Positions 1-7,272 of a stretch of DNA of 24,592 nt are shown here, one piece after another. A program made the position numbers and the translations under genes. The stretch covers positions 1-24,592 of the forward strand of contig JAJRVM010000086.1 of assembly GCA_024277285.1 (NCBI GenBank), in the 5' to 3' direction. Every line of letters begins with the position of its first letter. Positions within the stretch are counted from its first letter, which is position 1. Below the pieces are notes generated by a model. The model had not been told where the DNA came from and did not search any database. It saw only the letters and a program-made list of their open reading frames with translations. Source of the DNA: Planctomycetota bacterium (GTDB lineage: Bacteria; Planctomycetota; Planctomycetia; Pirellulales; Pirellulaceae).

Positions 1-190
1 CGCAACTGTATGTAATTCAACGACTTGCACAAACACCAGTTTCTTTTTCGTGTAACGGTTTCTGCATTTCGAATCAGGGCTAAGTTCAATCAGGGCAACG
101 GCGAAGAGAGTTTTTGGCCATTCAAGTTAGGATTAGCGCCCTTCCGCACGGGACGCGCGACCAAGATACGAAGCGGGAAAGAGGTCGTTA
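1..190. other. Left-edge non-coding stretch
   Basis: This stretch lies downstream of the minus-strand methyltransferase gene. I see no convincing gene, tandem repeat or strong hairpin in it. The short open frames here have no recognisable protein signature and overlap one another on both strands. Confidence 0.5.
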
Positions 191-1180
191 TCACGCGTCG
201 CGACGCATCGTCAATTCGATCAGCGTACCTTGTTCGATACTGTGCACGTCCCAGTTGCCGGCACAGTCCACGGTATCGGCCAGTTGCCACATCGCGGCTT
301 CATCGCGGTAGGTCAGGTACCAATTGCCTATCCACTCCATGTAAGCACGGCTCGGATTGGCTGGCCCGAAATTGAACACCGTCATCTCGCCACCAGGAGC
401 CAAGCTGCGCGAAAACAGGTCTAACATCGTCGCTGCGGCGTCGGTGTCCAGATAGTCAAAGAAGCCTGGGCAAAACAGATAGTCGGCCGGAGCAAGTTCA
501 GCGGCAATACTGGCGTTGCCGGACAATCGGGCAAGGTTGACACGAAGCACCTTCAACTGCTCAGCGCAGTCCAACATCGGCAGTAGTGTTTCGCGGGCGT
601 AGTCGAGAGCCTGTTGGTCCAGGTCAAGCAACGTAATGCGTACTCGGTGGCGCTCCTCGCGTCCCAGAGCTTGCAAAGCCTGCTGCAATTCGATGGCCGG
701 CCCGCTGCCGACACTGACGATCCGCAACGGCGCGTTGGGGAATCGGCCACAACGTTGCACCAAACGCTCAGCGACCAGGTTTGTCCGTTGTCTGACAGCA
801 CGGGGAGCGGCTTCGTTCAGGAAGTACTGGTCCATCGCGCCGCCCAACGGGTGATCGCAACGCGTCAGCTCGCAAATGCTGCGCAACATGACGAAGTCGC
901 CAGCATAGCCACGCGGTTTCGTGCGTGCGCGCACCTGTAAAGCGCCATGGCGCAACCATGATTCGGCTTCCTGCCAAAACTCATTCGAAGCCATGCGGTT
1001 GCCGGGACCCCAAAGGTCCGTTTGCCGTAAGGCGTTCATGGCTTCGTCAAGCGCCTCGGCAACCGCCAGGTCAAGTCGTCCCTGAGAGGCGACTTGCTGC
1101 CATTGTTGATCGGCAGTGCGAAGACGCTGTTTCAGCCGTTTGCCGGCAGCCATCGCGATCTGACGTATCTCCGGATCCAC
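191..1180 (-). CDS. Class I SAM-dependent methyltransferase, PhcB-like
   Basis: This is a SAM-dependent methyltransferase of 329 residues. Motif I is IVSVGSGPAIEL (residues about 154-165), and the acidic strand end LLDLD (184-188) should bind the ribose of SAM. An upstream GYAGD motif (91-95) and a C-terminal NPSRAYMEW stretch resemble proteins annotated as 3-hydroxypalmitic acid methyl ester biosynthesis enzymes (PhcB-type). The methyl acceptor may therefore be a fatty acid, but this rests on remembered family patterns only. I chose GTG at 1178-1180 because AAGGA (1191-1195, read on the minus strand) sits about 10 nt upstream. The longer frame to 1381 would translate a tandem repeat into low-complexity sequence. 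An ATG at 1153 is the alternative start but lacks a good ribosome site. The gene follows the beta-propeller gene on the same strand after a gap of about 410 bp. Confidence 0.8.
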   Translation of the reverse strand: MDPEIRQIAMAAGKRLKQRLRTADQQWQQVASQGRLDLAVAEALDEAMNALRQTDLWGPGNRMASNEFWQEAESWLRHGALQVRARTKPRGYAGDFVMLRSICELTRCDHPLGGAMDQYFLNEAAPRAVRQRTNLVAERLVQRCGRFPNAPLRIVSVGSGPAIELQQALQALGREERHRVRITLLDLDQQALDYARETLLPMLDCAEQLKVLRVNLARLSGNASIAAELAPADYLFCPGFFDYLDTDAAATMLDLFSRSLAPGGEMTVFNFGPANPSRAYMEWIGNWYLTYRDEAAMWQLADTVDCAGNWDVHSIEQGTLIELTMRRDA

Positions 1181-1190
1181 GCGTGGTATT

Positions 1191-1195
1191 TCCTT
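1191..1195 (-). promoter_or_regulatory. Ribosome binding site deciding a GTG start
   Basis: AAGGA on the minus strand lies about 10 nt upstream of the GTG at 1178-1180. It supports that codon over the upstream extension to 1381 and over the internal ATG at 1153. Confidence 0.5.
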
Positions 1196-1203
1196 TCGAG
1201 CCC

Positions 1204-1231
1204 GTTCGGTACGGGGTTGTTCGGTACGGGG
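1204..1231. repeat. Short tandem duplication, 15-bp period
   Basis: GTTCGGTACGGGG occurs at 1204-1216 and again at 1219-1231, giving a period of 15 bp. It lies just upstream of the ribosome site of the methyltransferase gene. Confidence 0.85.
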
Positions 1232-1531
1232 CCGGAGCCACTCAGGTTGGCGTAATGAAACGGTGGTGTTTGGTGAAACTGGAGGGAAGTCGTGCTCAGG
1301 GCTTGCTGCGCCCCTCTGCACTTGATGAGTCTCGCAGCAAATAGCAGGTGTCGCACCGCACTTCTCCGGCGCCAATGCCACAGATCATCGACCGTTTTTT
1401 GGCCCGGACGGCCTCAACAATCGAAGCCCCATTCCCATGCCCCCCCCGTGCCGATGCGTTCGGTTAGCAGAAAGAGCCCGCCAAGAGCATTTTCGTCAGC
1501 CCACGCCCAGGGGGCAGCGAAATTGTTCGTG

Positions 1532-1570
1532 CAGCACCGATTCCCAGCACCGATTCCCAGCACCGATTCC
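1532..1570. repeat. Tandem repeat, 3 x 13 bp
   Basis: Three perfect head-to-tail copies of CAGCACCGATTCC lie about 20 bp beyond the stop codon of the minus-strand propeller gene. Confidence 0.95.
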
Positions 1571-1592
1571 GCTGTGCCCTTGTCAGGCTCAT

Positions 1593-2954
1593 TTACTGAC
1601 CGTTCGAAGTCTTGCGGATGCAGTACACTCGCGCGGACGTCCGAATCAACAACCGGTCACCGGCCAGTGCCGGCGTTGCCATGGCCATGTCATCTTCGGC
1701 CAGTGTGTTCTTGTAGAGCACCTCGAATTCGTCACCGGCGCGGAGCACAAACGTCACACCATCCTCGTTCAAGCAGAATAGCTTGCCATTGGCCGCCCAC
1801 GGCGATGCCGTGAAAGCGCGTCCACGTGGTATCCGCGTCCGATCATAGATGATGGTACCATCGCGTGAGTTCATGCACGCCAACAGACCAAAGTCGTATA
1901 ACACGTAGAGTCGATCGTGATACGTCAACGTCGATGGGTTATAGGGTCCCATCTTGGGTAGCGACCAGGCGATGAACTCGTTGCTCGTCTCTTTTCCGGT
2001 CAGCGAAATGTCGCCCTCGGCACCTGGGCGAATCGCGTAGATCGGCTTCGTCCGATCGCCAACATACCCCGAACTGATATAGAGCAAACCACTCGCTTCG
2101 TATGGCGTGGCGATCGTGATGCTCGACATTCCCTCAAGCGACCACAATAAATTGCCTTTCAGGTCGTACGAACGGACTTTGTCGCTTCCCAACGTAACAA
2201 TCTCCGTGCGTTGGTCGTTTGTCCAAATGTAAGGTGTCGACCAATTGCTCTTCTCGTCCCGAGCAACACGCCACACCTCTTTTCCGCTATTCTTGTCCAA
2301 TGCCAGCAGGAACGAATCTTCATCGTTGTCGTCGACGACGTAGATGCGATCGTTATGCAAGACGGGCGAAGCCGCAGTTCCCCAACCGAATCGTGTCTTG
2401 CGTGGCTTGAATCGTTTTTCCCAAAGGAGATCGCCTTGCATGTCGAAACAGAAGAGACCCACGTTGCCGAAATAGCAATAGACGTGATGACCGTCCGTGA
2501 CGGGGGTTTCCGAAGCGTAACTGTTCTTCAAGTGAATTGACGTCGTCGGTTTGCCTTGGTGCACTTGGCGCTCCCACTCAATGACGCCGGTCTGCAGGTT
2601 CAGGCAGAACACCTTCCATTGATGTACCGCGTCGGGAGGATCGGGCCGGTTGCCGCCAAAATAGAGTCCCTTCTTGGGAGCTTCGGACGTGCCCGTGTTG
2701 ATCACGGTCGTCAAGAACAGGTGCTCGCCCCAAACCACCGGTGACGACCATCCACGTCCCGGAATATCCGTTTTCCAAGCGACGTTTTCCGTGGCCGACC
2801 AGTGGTCGGGCAAGGCCGGGTTATCCGATATACCGCGCGACTGTGGGCCACGGAATTGAGGCCAATTGTCGTCAGCTCCTGCCGACGAAAAGGCGAGCGA
2901 CACTGCGAGCAGGATCCCCACGGTACTCGACCACATTTTCGATCGACCGTTCAT
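1593..2954 (-). CDS. Secreted PQQ-like beta-propeller protein
   Basis: This 453-residue protein starts with an N-terminal signal peptide (hydrophobic core IGILLAVSLAF-like, residues about 11-22, predicted cleavage after SAGA). The mature chain opens with NWPQFRGP, a hallmark I associate with planctomycete PQQ-binding-like (BamB/WD40-type) propellers. Repeated blades show aromatic-rich turns such as VFCLNLQTGVIEWE, FCFDMQGDLLWEK and LALDKNSGKEVWR, i.e. the 'G..+W' end of each blade. It should be periplasmic. Its substrate is unknown, and real PQQ binding is not implied. I chose the ATG at 2952-2954 because it gives a clean signal peptide and has AGGGAAC upstream. The open frame continues to 3146, but that extension translates the tandem repeats at 2985-3079 into APCFR repeats and is very unlikely to be real. 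Confidence 0.88.
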   Translation of the reverse strand: MNGRSKMWSSTVGILLAVSLAFSSAGADDNWPQFRGPQSRGISDNPALPDHWSATENVAWKTDIPGRGWSSPVVWGEHLFLTTVINTGTSEAPKKGLYFGGNRPDPPDAVHQWKVFCLNLQTGVIEWERQVHQGKPTTSIHLKNSYASETPVTDGHHVYCYFGNVGLFCFDMQGDLLWEKRFKPRKTRFGWGTAASPVLHNDRIYVVDDNDEDSFLLALDKNSGKEVWRVARDEKSNWSTPYIWTNDQRTEIVTLGSDKVRSYDLKGNLLWSLEGMSSITIATPYEASGLLYISSGYVGDRTKPIYAIRPGAEGDISLTGKETSNEFIAWSLPKMGPYNPSTLTYHDRLYVLYDFGLLACMNSRDGTIIYDRTRIPRGRAFTASPWAANGKLFCLNEDGVTFVLRAGDEFEVLYKNTLAEDDMAMATPALAGDRLLIRTSARVYCIRKTSNGQ

Positions 2955-2984
2955 CTCGTTGTTCCCTTTCTGAGAGTTGACAGA

Positions 2985-3029
2985 CCTGAAACATGGTGCC
3001 CTGAAACATGGTGCCCTGAAACATGGCGC
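2985..3029. repeat. Tandem repeat, 3 x 15 bp
   Basis: CCTGAAACATGGTGC occurs at 2985-2999 and 3000-3014. A third copy at 3015-3029 has one T-to-C change. The array lies 30 bp upstream of the propeller start codon, within its likely leader. Confidence 0.95.
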
Positions 3030-3049
3030 GTTGCTACCGCCACAGGATA

Positions 3050-3079
3050 CCAGAGCGAGGGGCCCCAGAGCGAGGGGCC
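3050..3079. repeat. Tandem repeat, 2 x 15 bp
   Basis: CCAGAGCGAGGGGCC occurs at 3050-3064 and 3065-3079 without a mismatch. It is 20 bp from the unrelated 15-bp repeat at 2985-3029, so two different units of identical length lie side by side. Confidence 0.95.
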
Positions 3080-3412
3080 AGAGCCACTGAAATATGGCCC
3101 GAGAAAAACGCTGCCGTTCAGGGAAAGGAGGACGCGATCGGCACATTCAGAAAGGGGACCGCTGATAAACACAAATGGACGCTGATGAAGAGGCGATCCC
3201 GCAGGAATGTCGCCTCACGGAAGGCACAATGGGTCGGCGATTGAAGAACAACGCTTTCACAGGGCTCGCTCCCACTCCGGGGGCACGACTGGCCACGGCC
3301 AGACCAATCCGCTACCGTATTACGCAAGCATGTCGGAACGCACCCCTTGCAACGGAGACGTTGCGAGGCCGATCTACAGAAACTTTGGCATATCGGGGAA
3401 GCATTCGTCCAC

Positions 3413-4450
3413 ATGCGAAAAAGCGAATCGTTGGCAGCTGGTGCTGATGTCGGATACGACTCTGGGCACAAGAATGACGGTGCGGGAGAGCCGCCTCTGC
3501 GTAGCCACATCAAGCGGCCCTCTGGAGTCGGGGACCGCTTGATCCTCACCTACCTTATCCCCTTTATTCTGTTCCATGCCGCCGCGCCGTTGCTGTTGGT
3601 GCCATGGTTCTTCAGTTGGAGTGGTTTGGCACTGATACCGATCCTACATTTCATCTTCGATTGGTTCGGCATCGGGCTCTGCTATCATCGCACATTGACC
3701 CATCGGGGGCTGACGTTGCCCAAGTGGCTCGAGCGAACGTTCGTCGTGCTTGGTATTTGCACACTGATGGATTCGCCTGCACGCTGGGTGGCCGTTCATC
3801 GGCGACATCATCAGTTTACCGACGAGCGACCGGATCCCCATAGTCCGTGGGTCACGTTCTGGTGGGGACACATGGGATGGTTGATCCATGAAAACGAAGA
3901 CTTCAGTAAAGTCGATTTCTATCATCGTTATGCGCCCGATATCCTCAAAGACCGTTTCTACTTGAACATCGAGCGTTACCGGTTGTGGGTCGTGTTCTAT
4001 TTCGTGCACGTTGCCCTCTTGGTCGGAATCGGGTTGATCGTCGGCTGGGTGCAAACGGACAATTATTTCGGCGCGGTACAGCTGGGACTCAGCTGGTTCG
4101 TTTGGGGAGTCGTTGGTCGCACGTTGTTCTCCTGGCATACGACTTGGGCCGTGAATTCCGTCTGTCACATCTGGGGATATCGGAACTACGACACGCGCGA
4201 AAACAGTACGAACCAGTGGCTGGTCGCATTGCTGACCGGTGGCGAAGGCTGGCACAATAATCATCATGCTTATCCCGTCTCCGCCGCGCATGGACACCGT
4301 TGGTGGGAGTGCGATCCGACCTACATGAACATCCGGTTGCTGAAAGCGATCGGATTGGCGCGCGACGTGCGAACTTATTCAAAACCGAAGACTACCGACG
4401 ATCCGCCTGAACGTGACGCTTCGGACAGTGACGCTTCGGACAGTGACTAG
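3413..4450 (+). CDS. Delta-9-type fatty acid (acyl-CoA/acyl-lipid) desaturase
   Basis: This is a membrane di-iron desaturase that introduces a double bond into acyl chains, probably acyl-CoA or lipid-linked. All three histidine boxes are present: HRTLTH (residues 92-97), HRRHH (129-133) and HNNHH (281-285), with the usual following AYP. Hydrophobic segments before box 1 (about 45-85) and between boxes 2 and 3 (about 190-240) fit the four-helix topology. At 345 residues the length is normal. The start is uncertain: ATG at 3413 has no strong ribosome site, and an in-frame TTG at 3347 would add 22 residues. The last residues (DASDSDASDSD) are produced by a 15-bp tandem duplication running into the stop codon, so this acidic tail is probably not functional. 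The native electron donor is not encoded nearby. Confidence 0.9.
   Translation: MRKSESLAAGADVGYDSGHKNDGAGEPPLRSHIKRPSGVGDRLILTYLIPFILFHAAAPLLLVPWFFSWSGLALIPILHFIFDWFGIGLCYHRTLTHRGLTLPKWLERTFVVLGICTLMDSPARWVAVHRRHHQFTDERPDPHSPWVTFWWGHMGWLIHENEDFSKVDFYHRYAPDILKDRFYLNIERYRLWVVFYFVHVALLVGIGLIVGWVQTDNYFGAVQLGLSWFVWGVVGRTLFSWHTTWAVNSVCHIWGYRNYDTRENSTNQWLVALLTGGEGWHNNHHAYPVSAAHGHRWWECDPTYMNIRLLKAIGLARDVRTYSKPKTTDDPPERDASDSDASDSD
4413..4447. repeat. Tandem repeat inside the desaturase 3' end
   Basis: GTGACGCTTCGGACA occurs at 4413-4427 and 4428-4442, followed by a five-base third start (4443-4447) and then TAG. The 15-bp unit keeps the reading frame and adds the acidic DASDS repeats to the C-terminus. 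Confidence 0.95.
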
Positions 4451-4502
4451 CCGTGTGCCAATAGAGAGTCTCTTGACGTTTAACCGCTGCGCCAGAGCCG
4501 CG

Positions 4503-4517
4503 GCGCGTTGAACGCGC
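4503..4517. repeat. Palindrome GCGCGTT-G-AACGCGC
   Basis: Seven-base perfect arms flank a single G, 53 bp after the desaturase stop. There is no T-tract, so it is not a classical intrinsic terminator. It could be a protein-binding site or simply a cruciform-prone sequence. Confidence 0.6.
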
Positions 4518-4555
4518 GTGTGGCATCTCGGGGTGGTTCGCGTCGGTGTGACGGC

Positions 4556-4580
4556 TTCCTTACGCGCCCGTTAGCGGCGG
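4556..4580 (+). repeat. Dispersed motif A, copy 1
   Basis: A 25-bp stretch from TTCCTTACGC to AGCGGCGG matches 19931-19955 at 22 of 25 positions. Both copies lie about 70-110 bp after the stop of a plus-strand gene and about 190-240 bp before a copy of the 162-bp repeat. Confidence 0.7.
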
Positions 4581-4625
4581 CGGCGTGCGCGCTGAAGGTC
4601 GGCGAGTTGAGGCAGTATCCACATC

Positions 4626-4653
4626 CGAATCCGAAGACACGAATCCGAAGACA
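4626..4653. repeat. Tandem repeat, 2 x 14 bp
   Basis: CGAATCCGAAGACA occurs at 4626-4639 and 4640-4653 without mismatch. Confidence 0.95.
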
Positions 4654-4746
4654 CACTCTTACTCCACGCCACGTGAGGTCCTACGTGTAGCAAGCAACGT
4701 CCAGCAACGTGCCAACCGGGGCGGGGGCCGGTACCGTTGGCAAGCG

Positions 4747-4908
4747 GGGACGAGTCATGTGAACGCCTCCTGCCAGTGCGCATCCCGGCAGAGCATCCTG
4801 AAAAAGTTCACTGCACCCACAATGCGCCACGCAAGCGTATTATCCCTACACACCATGTCCGGTATGCAAACTCGCTTTTTCAGGATGCTCCTCTGGGATT
4901 GCGGTTAA
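4747..4908 (+). repeat. 162-bp dispersed repeat B, copy 1
   Basis: This segment aligns without gaps to 20167-20328, with strongest identity from 4781 onward. It contains a perfect 16-bp inverted repeat: GAGCATCCTGAAAAAG at 4791-4806 and its reverse complement at 4875-4890, separated by 68 bp. Weaker pairing extends outward. There is no transposase and no evident target-site duplication, so it could be a MITE-like or REP-like element, or a structured RNA. It ends with GGGATTGCGGTTAA in both copies. Confidence 0.85.
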
Positions 4909-5084
4909 ACTCACCTGCACGCCCTCCCTTGGATGAGCCGAGCATTTGACCATGGCGATGCGCGGAGCTAGACTTTCCTGCCAAGACGGGCGGCTCCTCC
5001 CCCGCGTAGGGTGGGTGTCGTCCATCGGTTTGCCGAGCAAGGGACGTGTAATCGTCCTGTCTGGAATCAGCTGTGGATCAGTCC

Positions 5085-5474
5085 ATGCAAGAGAAACGCG
5101 CCACCATCCGGCACTCGTTTGGTGTTGAACAGCGAATCGCGGAATCGCAGGACGGTCAAATGCCCGCGTCCGACGCGTTTTGCACTGTCCGCTGTGTCGA
5201 TATCTCGCCAGCCGGTTTCGCCTTCTACATCGAAAACCGCCCCACTTGCAACAGCCTGGTAGTCGAGCTCGGTATTGTGCCGAACGTCGTATACCTTACG
5301 GCGAACGTCAAACATTTTGAAATGATCGAGTTCTGCGGCAATCTGGTGTTTCGTGTCGGCTGCGAGTTTACCGGTCGAGCGCAATGGAGCGAACGCCCGG
5401 AGAATGTCCTACGTCAGTGCGACGAGGACTCTGCTTTTCGATTCCTGGAAGAGCACATGCCACAGCAGGTGTGA
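5085..5474 (+). CDS. PilZ domain protein
   Basis: This small single-domain protein (129 residues) has both c-di-GMP-binding signatures of PilZ: RATIR (RxxxR, residues 5-9) and DISPAG (DxSxxG, residues 39-44), followed by beta strands. It probably binds c-di-GMP as a cytosolic receptor, but no partner is visible nearby. The start is ATG at 5085; an in-frame GTG at 5073 would add four residues and has GGAA about 7 nt upstream, so either is possible. Its stop lies only 5 bp from the stop of the convergent Nramp-like gene, leaving no room for a terminator between them. A long repeat-rich spacer precedes it. Confidence 0.8.
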   Translation: MQEKRATIRHSFGVEQRIAESQDGQMPASDAFCTVRCVDISPAGFAFYIENRPTCNSLVVELGIVPNVVYLTANVKHFEMIEFCGNLVFRVGCEFTGRAQWSERPENVLRQCDEDSAFRFLEEHMPQQV

Positions 5475-5479
5475 TCGCG

Positions 5480-7222
5480 TTACGCATCACTCGCATCGCT
5501 TCGTCGGGCGAAGTGGACGATAATCACCAGAGCGATGAATGCGAAGACGGCTGCCATTCCATACCAGCCCGCCTTGGACCAGACCGCATACATGCTGCCG
5601 AAACCGGTCCATGCGATCGCCAACACCATCAGCACATTCCAGATCACGCGGTTCCTGCCGCGAGGCATGTTTTTGCCGAGCAGTTTTTCCTGGTTCATCA
5701 CTAACAGGAATGTGCAATAGGCAATTGGGATCAGCGTCATGCCGAAAATGGAAGTCGGCACAGCCAGCCAGAATTGCGCTTTGCCTCCGGTCCAAATGAA
5801 TGGGGCGAACACCGCGATGGCTGGCAACATGGTACCCAGACGATACGGTACTCCTTTCGATTCCAGTCCGAAAATCTCGCACACGACGAAACCACTCGTA
5901 AGCATCATGATGATGATACTCGACACCGCCATACAAACGACACCGATACCGAAGATGTACTGAGCAAACACATCACCGGTCAGCGGTGCAAGTGAATTCG
6001 CGAGATCAAACGCGTCTCGCTTGACTAACATCGCGGCCATGCGCCGATCGGCCTCGGGTAGCGCGTCAACCGCCTGCTTTTTTTGTTCGGCCGTAAACTG
6101 CTTGAACGCCTCGTCACCGACTTCTTGCTGGACTCGTTGTTCGGCGATCCTCTCGTACTTCGTCACCAATGCGGCCGAAGGCACGATCAGATTCCCCGAC
6201 GCGTCTTTCTCGCCAAGGAACCCGGCCGGTGCTTTTGCATGGAACTGGTTGGCCGAGGCGATCACGACGCAGCTGGTGGCTAGGATAAAAGGAATGAACA
6301 GTCCGGTCGAAAGATCGAAGATGGCCAAACCACGGAAGTCCTTGTCCCAGCCTCGTTTCAACATGGAATAGGGGAGCAAGAACGTCATGTTGATACCAAC
6401 CGCGGTCGCGGTCACCGTAATCATGACGTCACGTTGCTGACCGACGATGATATCGGTCCAGAAACTCTGGAACTCAGGCGTGACGGTGGCGATATACGTT
6501 TCGAACGCACTCGCGGGGGAATTGAACATCTTGAAGTCGGGAATAAAGCCGCTGGCGATTTGCGACCAATGTAACCCCTCGCCGGTCAGTCCCATTTTGA
6601 CAACGACCCCGAAGAAACAAGCAACAATGACCGCGACCACGATCTTCAGCAGGAACTCGAATAGCAGAATCCCCTTGCGGCCACTGTCGTAGAACCAGAC
6701 CACGATCATGCTGACCACCAGAATGCCGCCGCAGGCAAGCAGCTTGCCCATCACGTCGGGCAGCGCTTCCGAACCCAGAATGTTGGGCATCAAGTTCTGT
6801 TGCAGTGCCGCAGCACCAAGACTGAACTGCGGCAGCGACCAGACGAGATTGGCCAGCAGTGTTGCGATTGCCCATCCCCACCCGAGGACCGGATTCACGT
6901 GACGGTTGATCGCGTCAAATGGACGCTCGCCCGTGGAAAGTGCAACATAGGCAATGGCGCTCAGCATGATGACGCCCAGAATCATCGCGACTGGTTGGGC
7001 CCAGAGCAGAGTAGTACCGCCAAGCACGCCCAGGTAGAGGCTTCCGGCGAGTGAACCGCCGCCGAGGGTGATCGCACTCTGCAACCATCCGGGGCCCGAC
7101 AGCCGCCCGTAAGCGCCGAGTGTCGCCAAACGCCCTTTGGCTTTGGAATCGAGAATCAGCTGCCGTTCTCGTTCCACATCCTTCGCGCTCGCACCCGAGT
7201 TACTATTCGTGTCCTGTACCAT
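5480..7222 (-). CDS. Nramp-like (SLC11-related) membrane transporter
   Basis: This multi-pass membrane protein has 580 residues and about 11-12 hydrophobic segments. GPGW (43-46) followed by a helix matches the start of Nramp TM1. The canonical TM1 DPGN ion-binding motif is absent, replaced by LGGGSLAG (53-60). The TM6 MPHN motif is replaced by LPYS (283-286). Residues about 325-412 form a hydrophilic insert between membrane helices. The fold assignment is fairly sure; the substrate is not, and ordinary Mn/Fe transport looks unlikely. The start has AAGAGG 8 nt upstream. It is transcribed 50 bp after the URO-D family gene and probably shares its operon. The gene converges on the PilZ gene with a 5-bp gap. 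Confidence 0.78.
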   Translation of the reverse strand: MVQDTNSNSGASAKDVERERQLILDSKAKGRLATLGAYGRLSGPGWLQSAITLGGGSLAGSLYLGVLGGTTLLWAQPVAMILGVIMLSAIAYVALSTGERPFDAINRHVNPVLGWGWAIATLLANLVWSLPQFSLGAAALQQNLMPNILGSEALPDVMGKLLACGGILVVSMIVVWFYDSGRKGILLFEFLLKIVVAVIVACFFGVVVKMGLTGEGLHWSQIASGFIPDFKMFNSPASAFETYIATVTPEFQSFWTDIIVGQQRDVMITVTATAVGINMTFLLPYSMLKRGWDKDFRGLAIFDLSTGLFIPFILATSCVVIASANQFHAKAPAGFLGEKDASGNLIVPSAALVTKYERIAEQRVQQEVGDEAFKQFTAEQKKQAVDALPEADRRMAAMLVKRDAFDLANSLAPLTGDVFAQYIFGIGVVCMAVSSIIIMMLTSGFVVCEIFGLESKGVPYRLGTMLPAIAVFAPFIWTGGKAQFWLAVPTSIFGMTLIPIAYCTFLLVMNQEKLLGKNMPRGRNRVIWNVLMVLAIAWTGFGSMYAVWSKAGWYGMAAVFAFIALVIIVHFARRSDASDA

Positions 7223-7272
7223 GCGTCAAACCTCTTGGCGAGTCTTTCAATGCGTTTGGTTGCGTTGCGCTG

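Larger units (their letters stand above)
1181..1592. other. Spacer between propeller and methyltransferase genes
   Basis: This 412-bp spacer separates two minus-strand genes. It holds a 15-bp-period duplication (1204-1231) next to the methyltransferase start and a three-copy 13-bp tandem repeat (1532-1570) just after the propeller gene's stop. I found no clear terminator or promoter. Confidence 0.6.
2955..3412. other. Divergent spacer with tandem repeats
   Basis: This 458-bp region separates the divergent propeller (minus) and desaturase (plus) genes, so promoters for both should lie here. It holds two tandem repeats with 15-bp units (2985-3029 and 3050-3079). A loose direct repeat of CGCTGAT also occurs near 3161-3190. 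I could not assign -35/-10 boxes confidently. Confidence 0.55.
4451..5084. other. Repeat-rich spacer after the desaturase
   Basis: This region of about 630 bp has no credible gene. In order it holds a near-perfect palindrome (4503-4517), a short motif shared with the spacer after the helicase (4556-4580), a 2 x 14-bp tandem repeat (4626-4653), a weaker 10-bp duplication near 4693-4712, and the first copy of a 162-bp dispersed repeat (4747-4908). The promoter of the PilZ gene should lie at its right end but I could not identify it. Confidence 0.65.

Noticed and set aside
1181..1381. N-terminal extension of the methyltransferase
   Set aside because: The extension crosses a tandem duplication and lacks family similarity. 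GTG at 1178-1180 has a good AAGGA site.
1532..3079. Possible CRISPR-like arrays
   Set aside because: Units are 13-15 bp directly head to tail with no spacers, and no cas genes are present.
2955..3146. N-terminal extension of the propeller gene with APCFR repeats
   Set aside because: The repeats are translations of the 15-bp tandem array in the spacer. A clean signal peptide starts at 2954 with a ribosome site.
4747..4908. Insertion sequence
   Set aside because: It is too short for a transposase, and no direct target duplication is visible next to the inverted arms.
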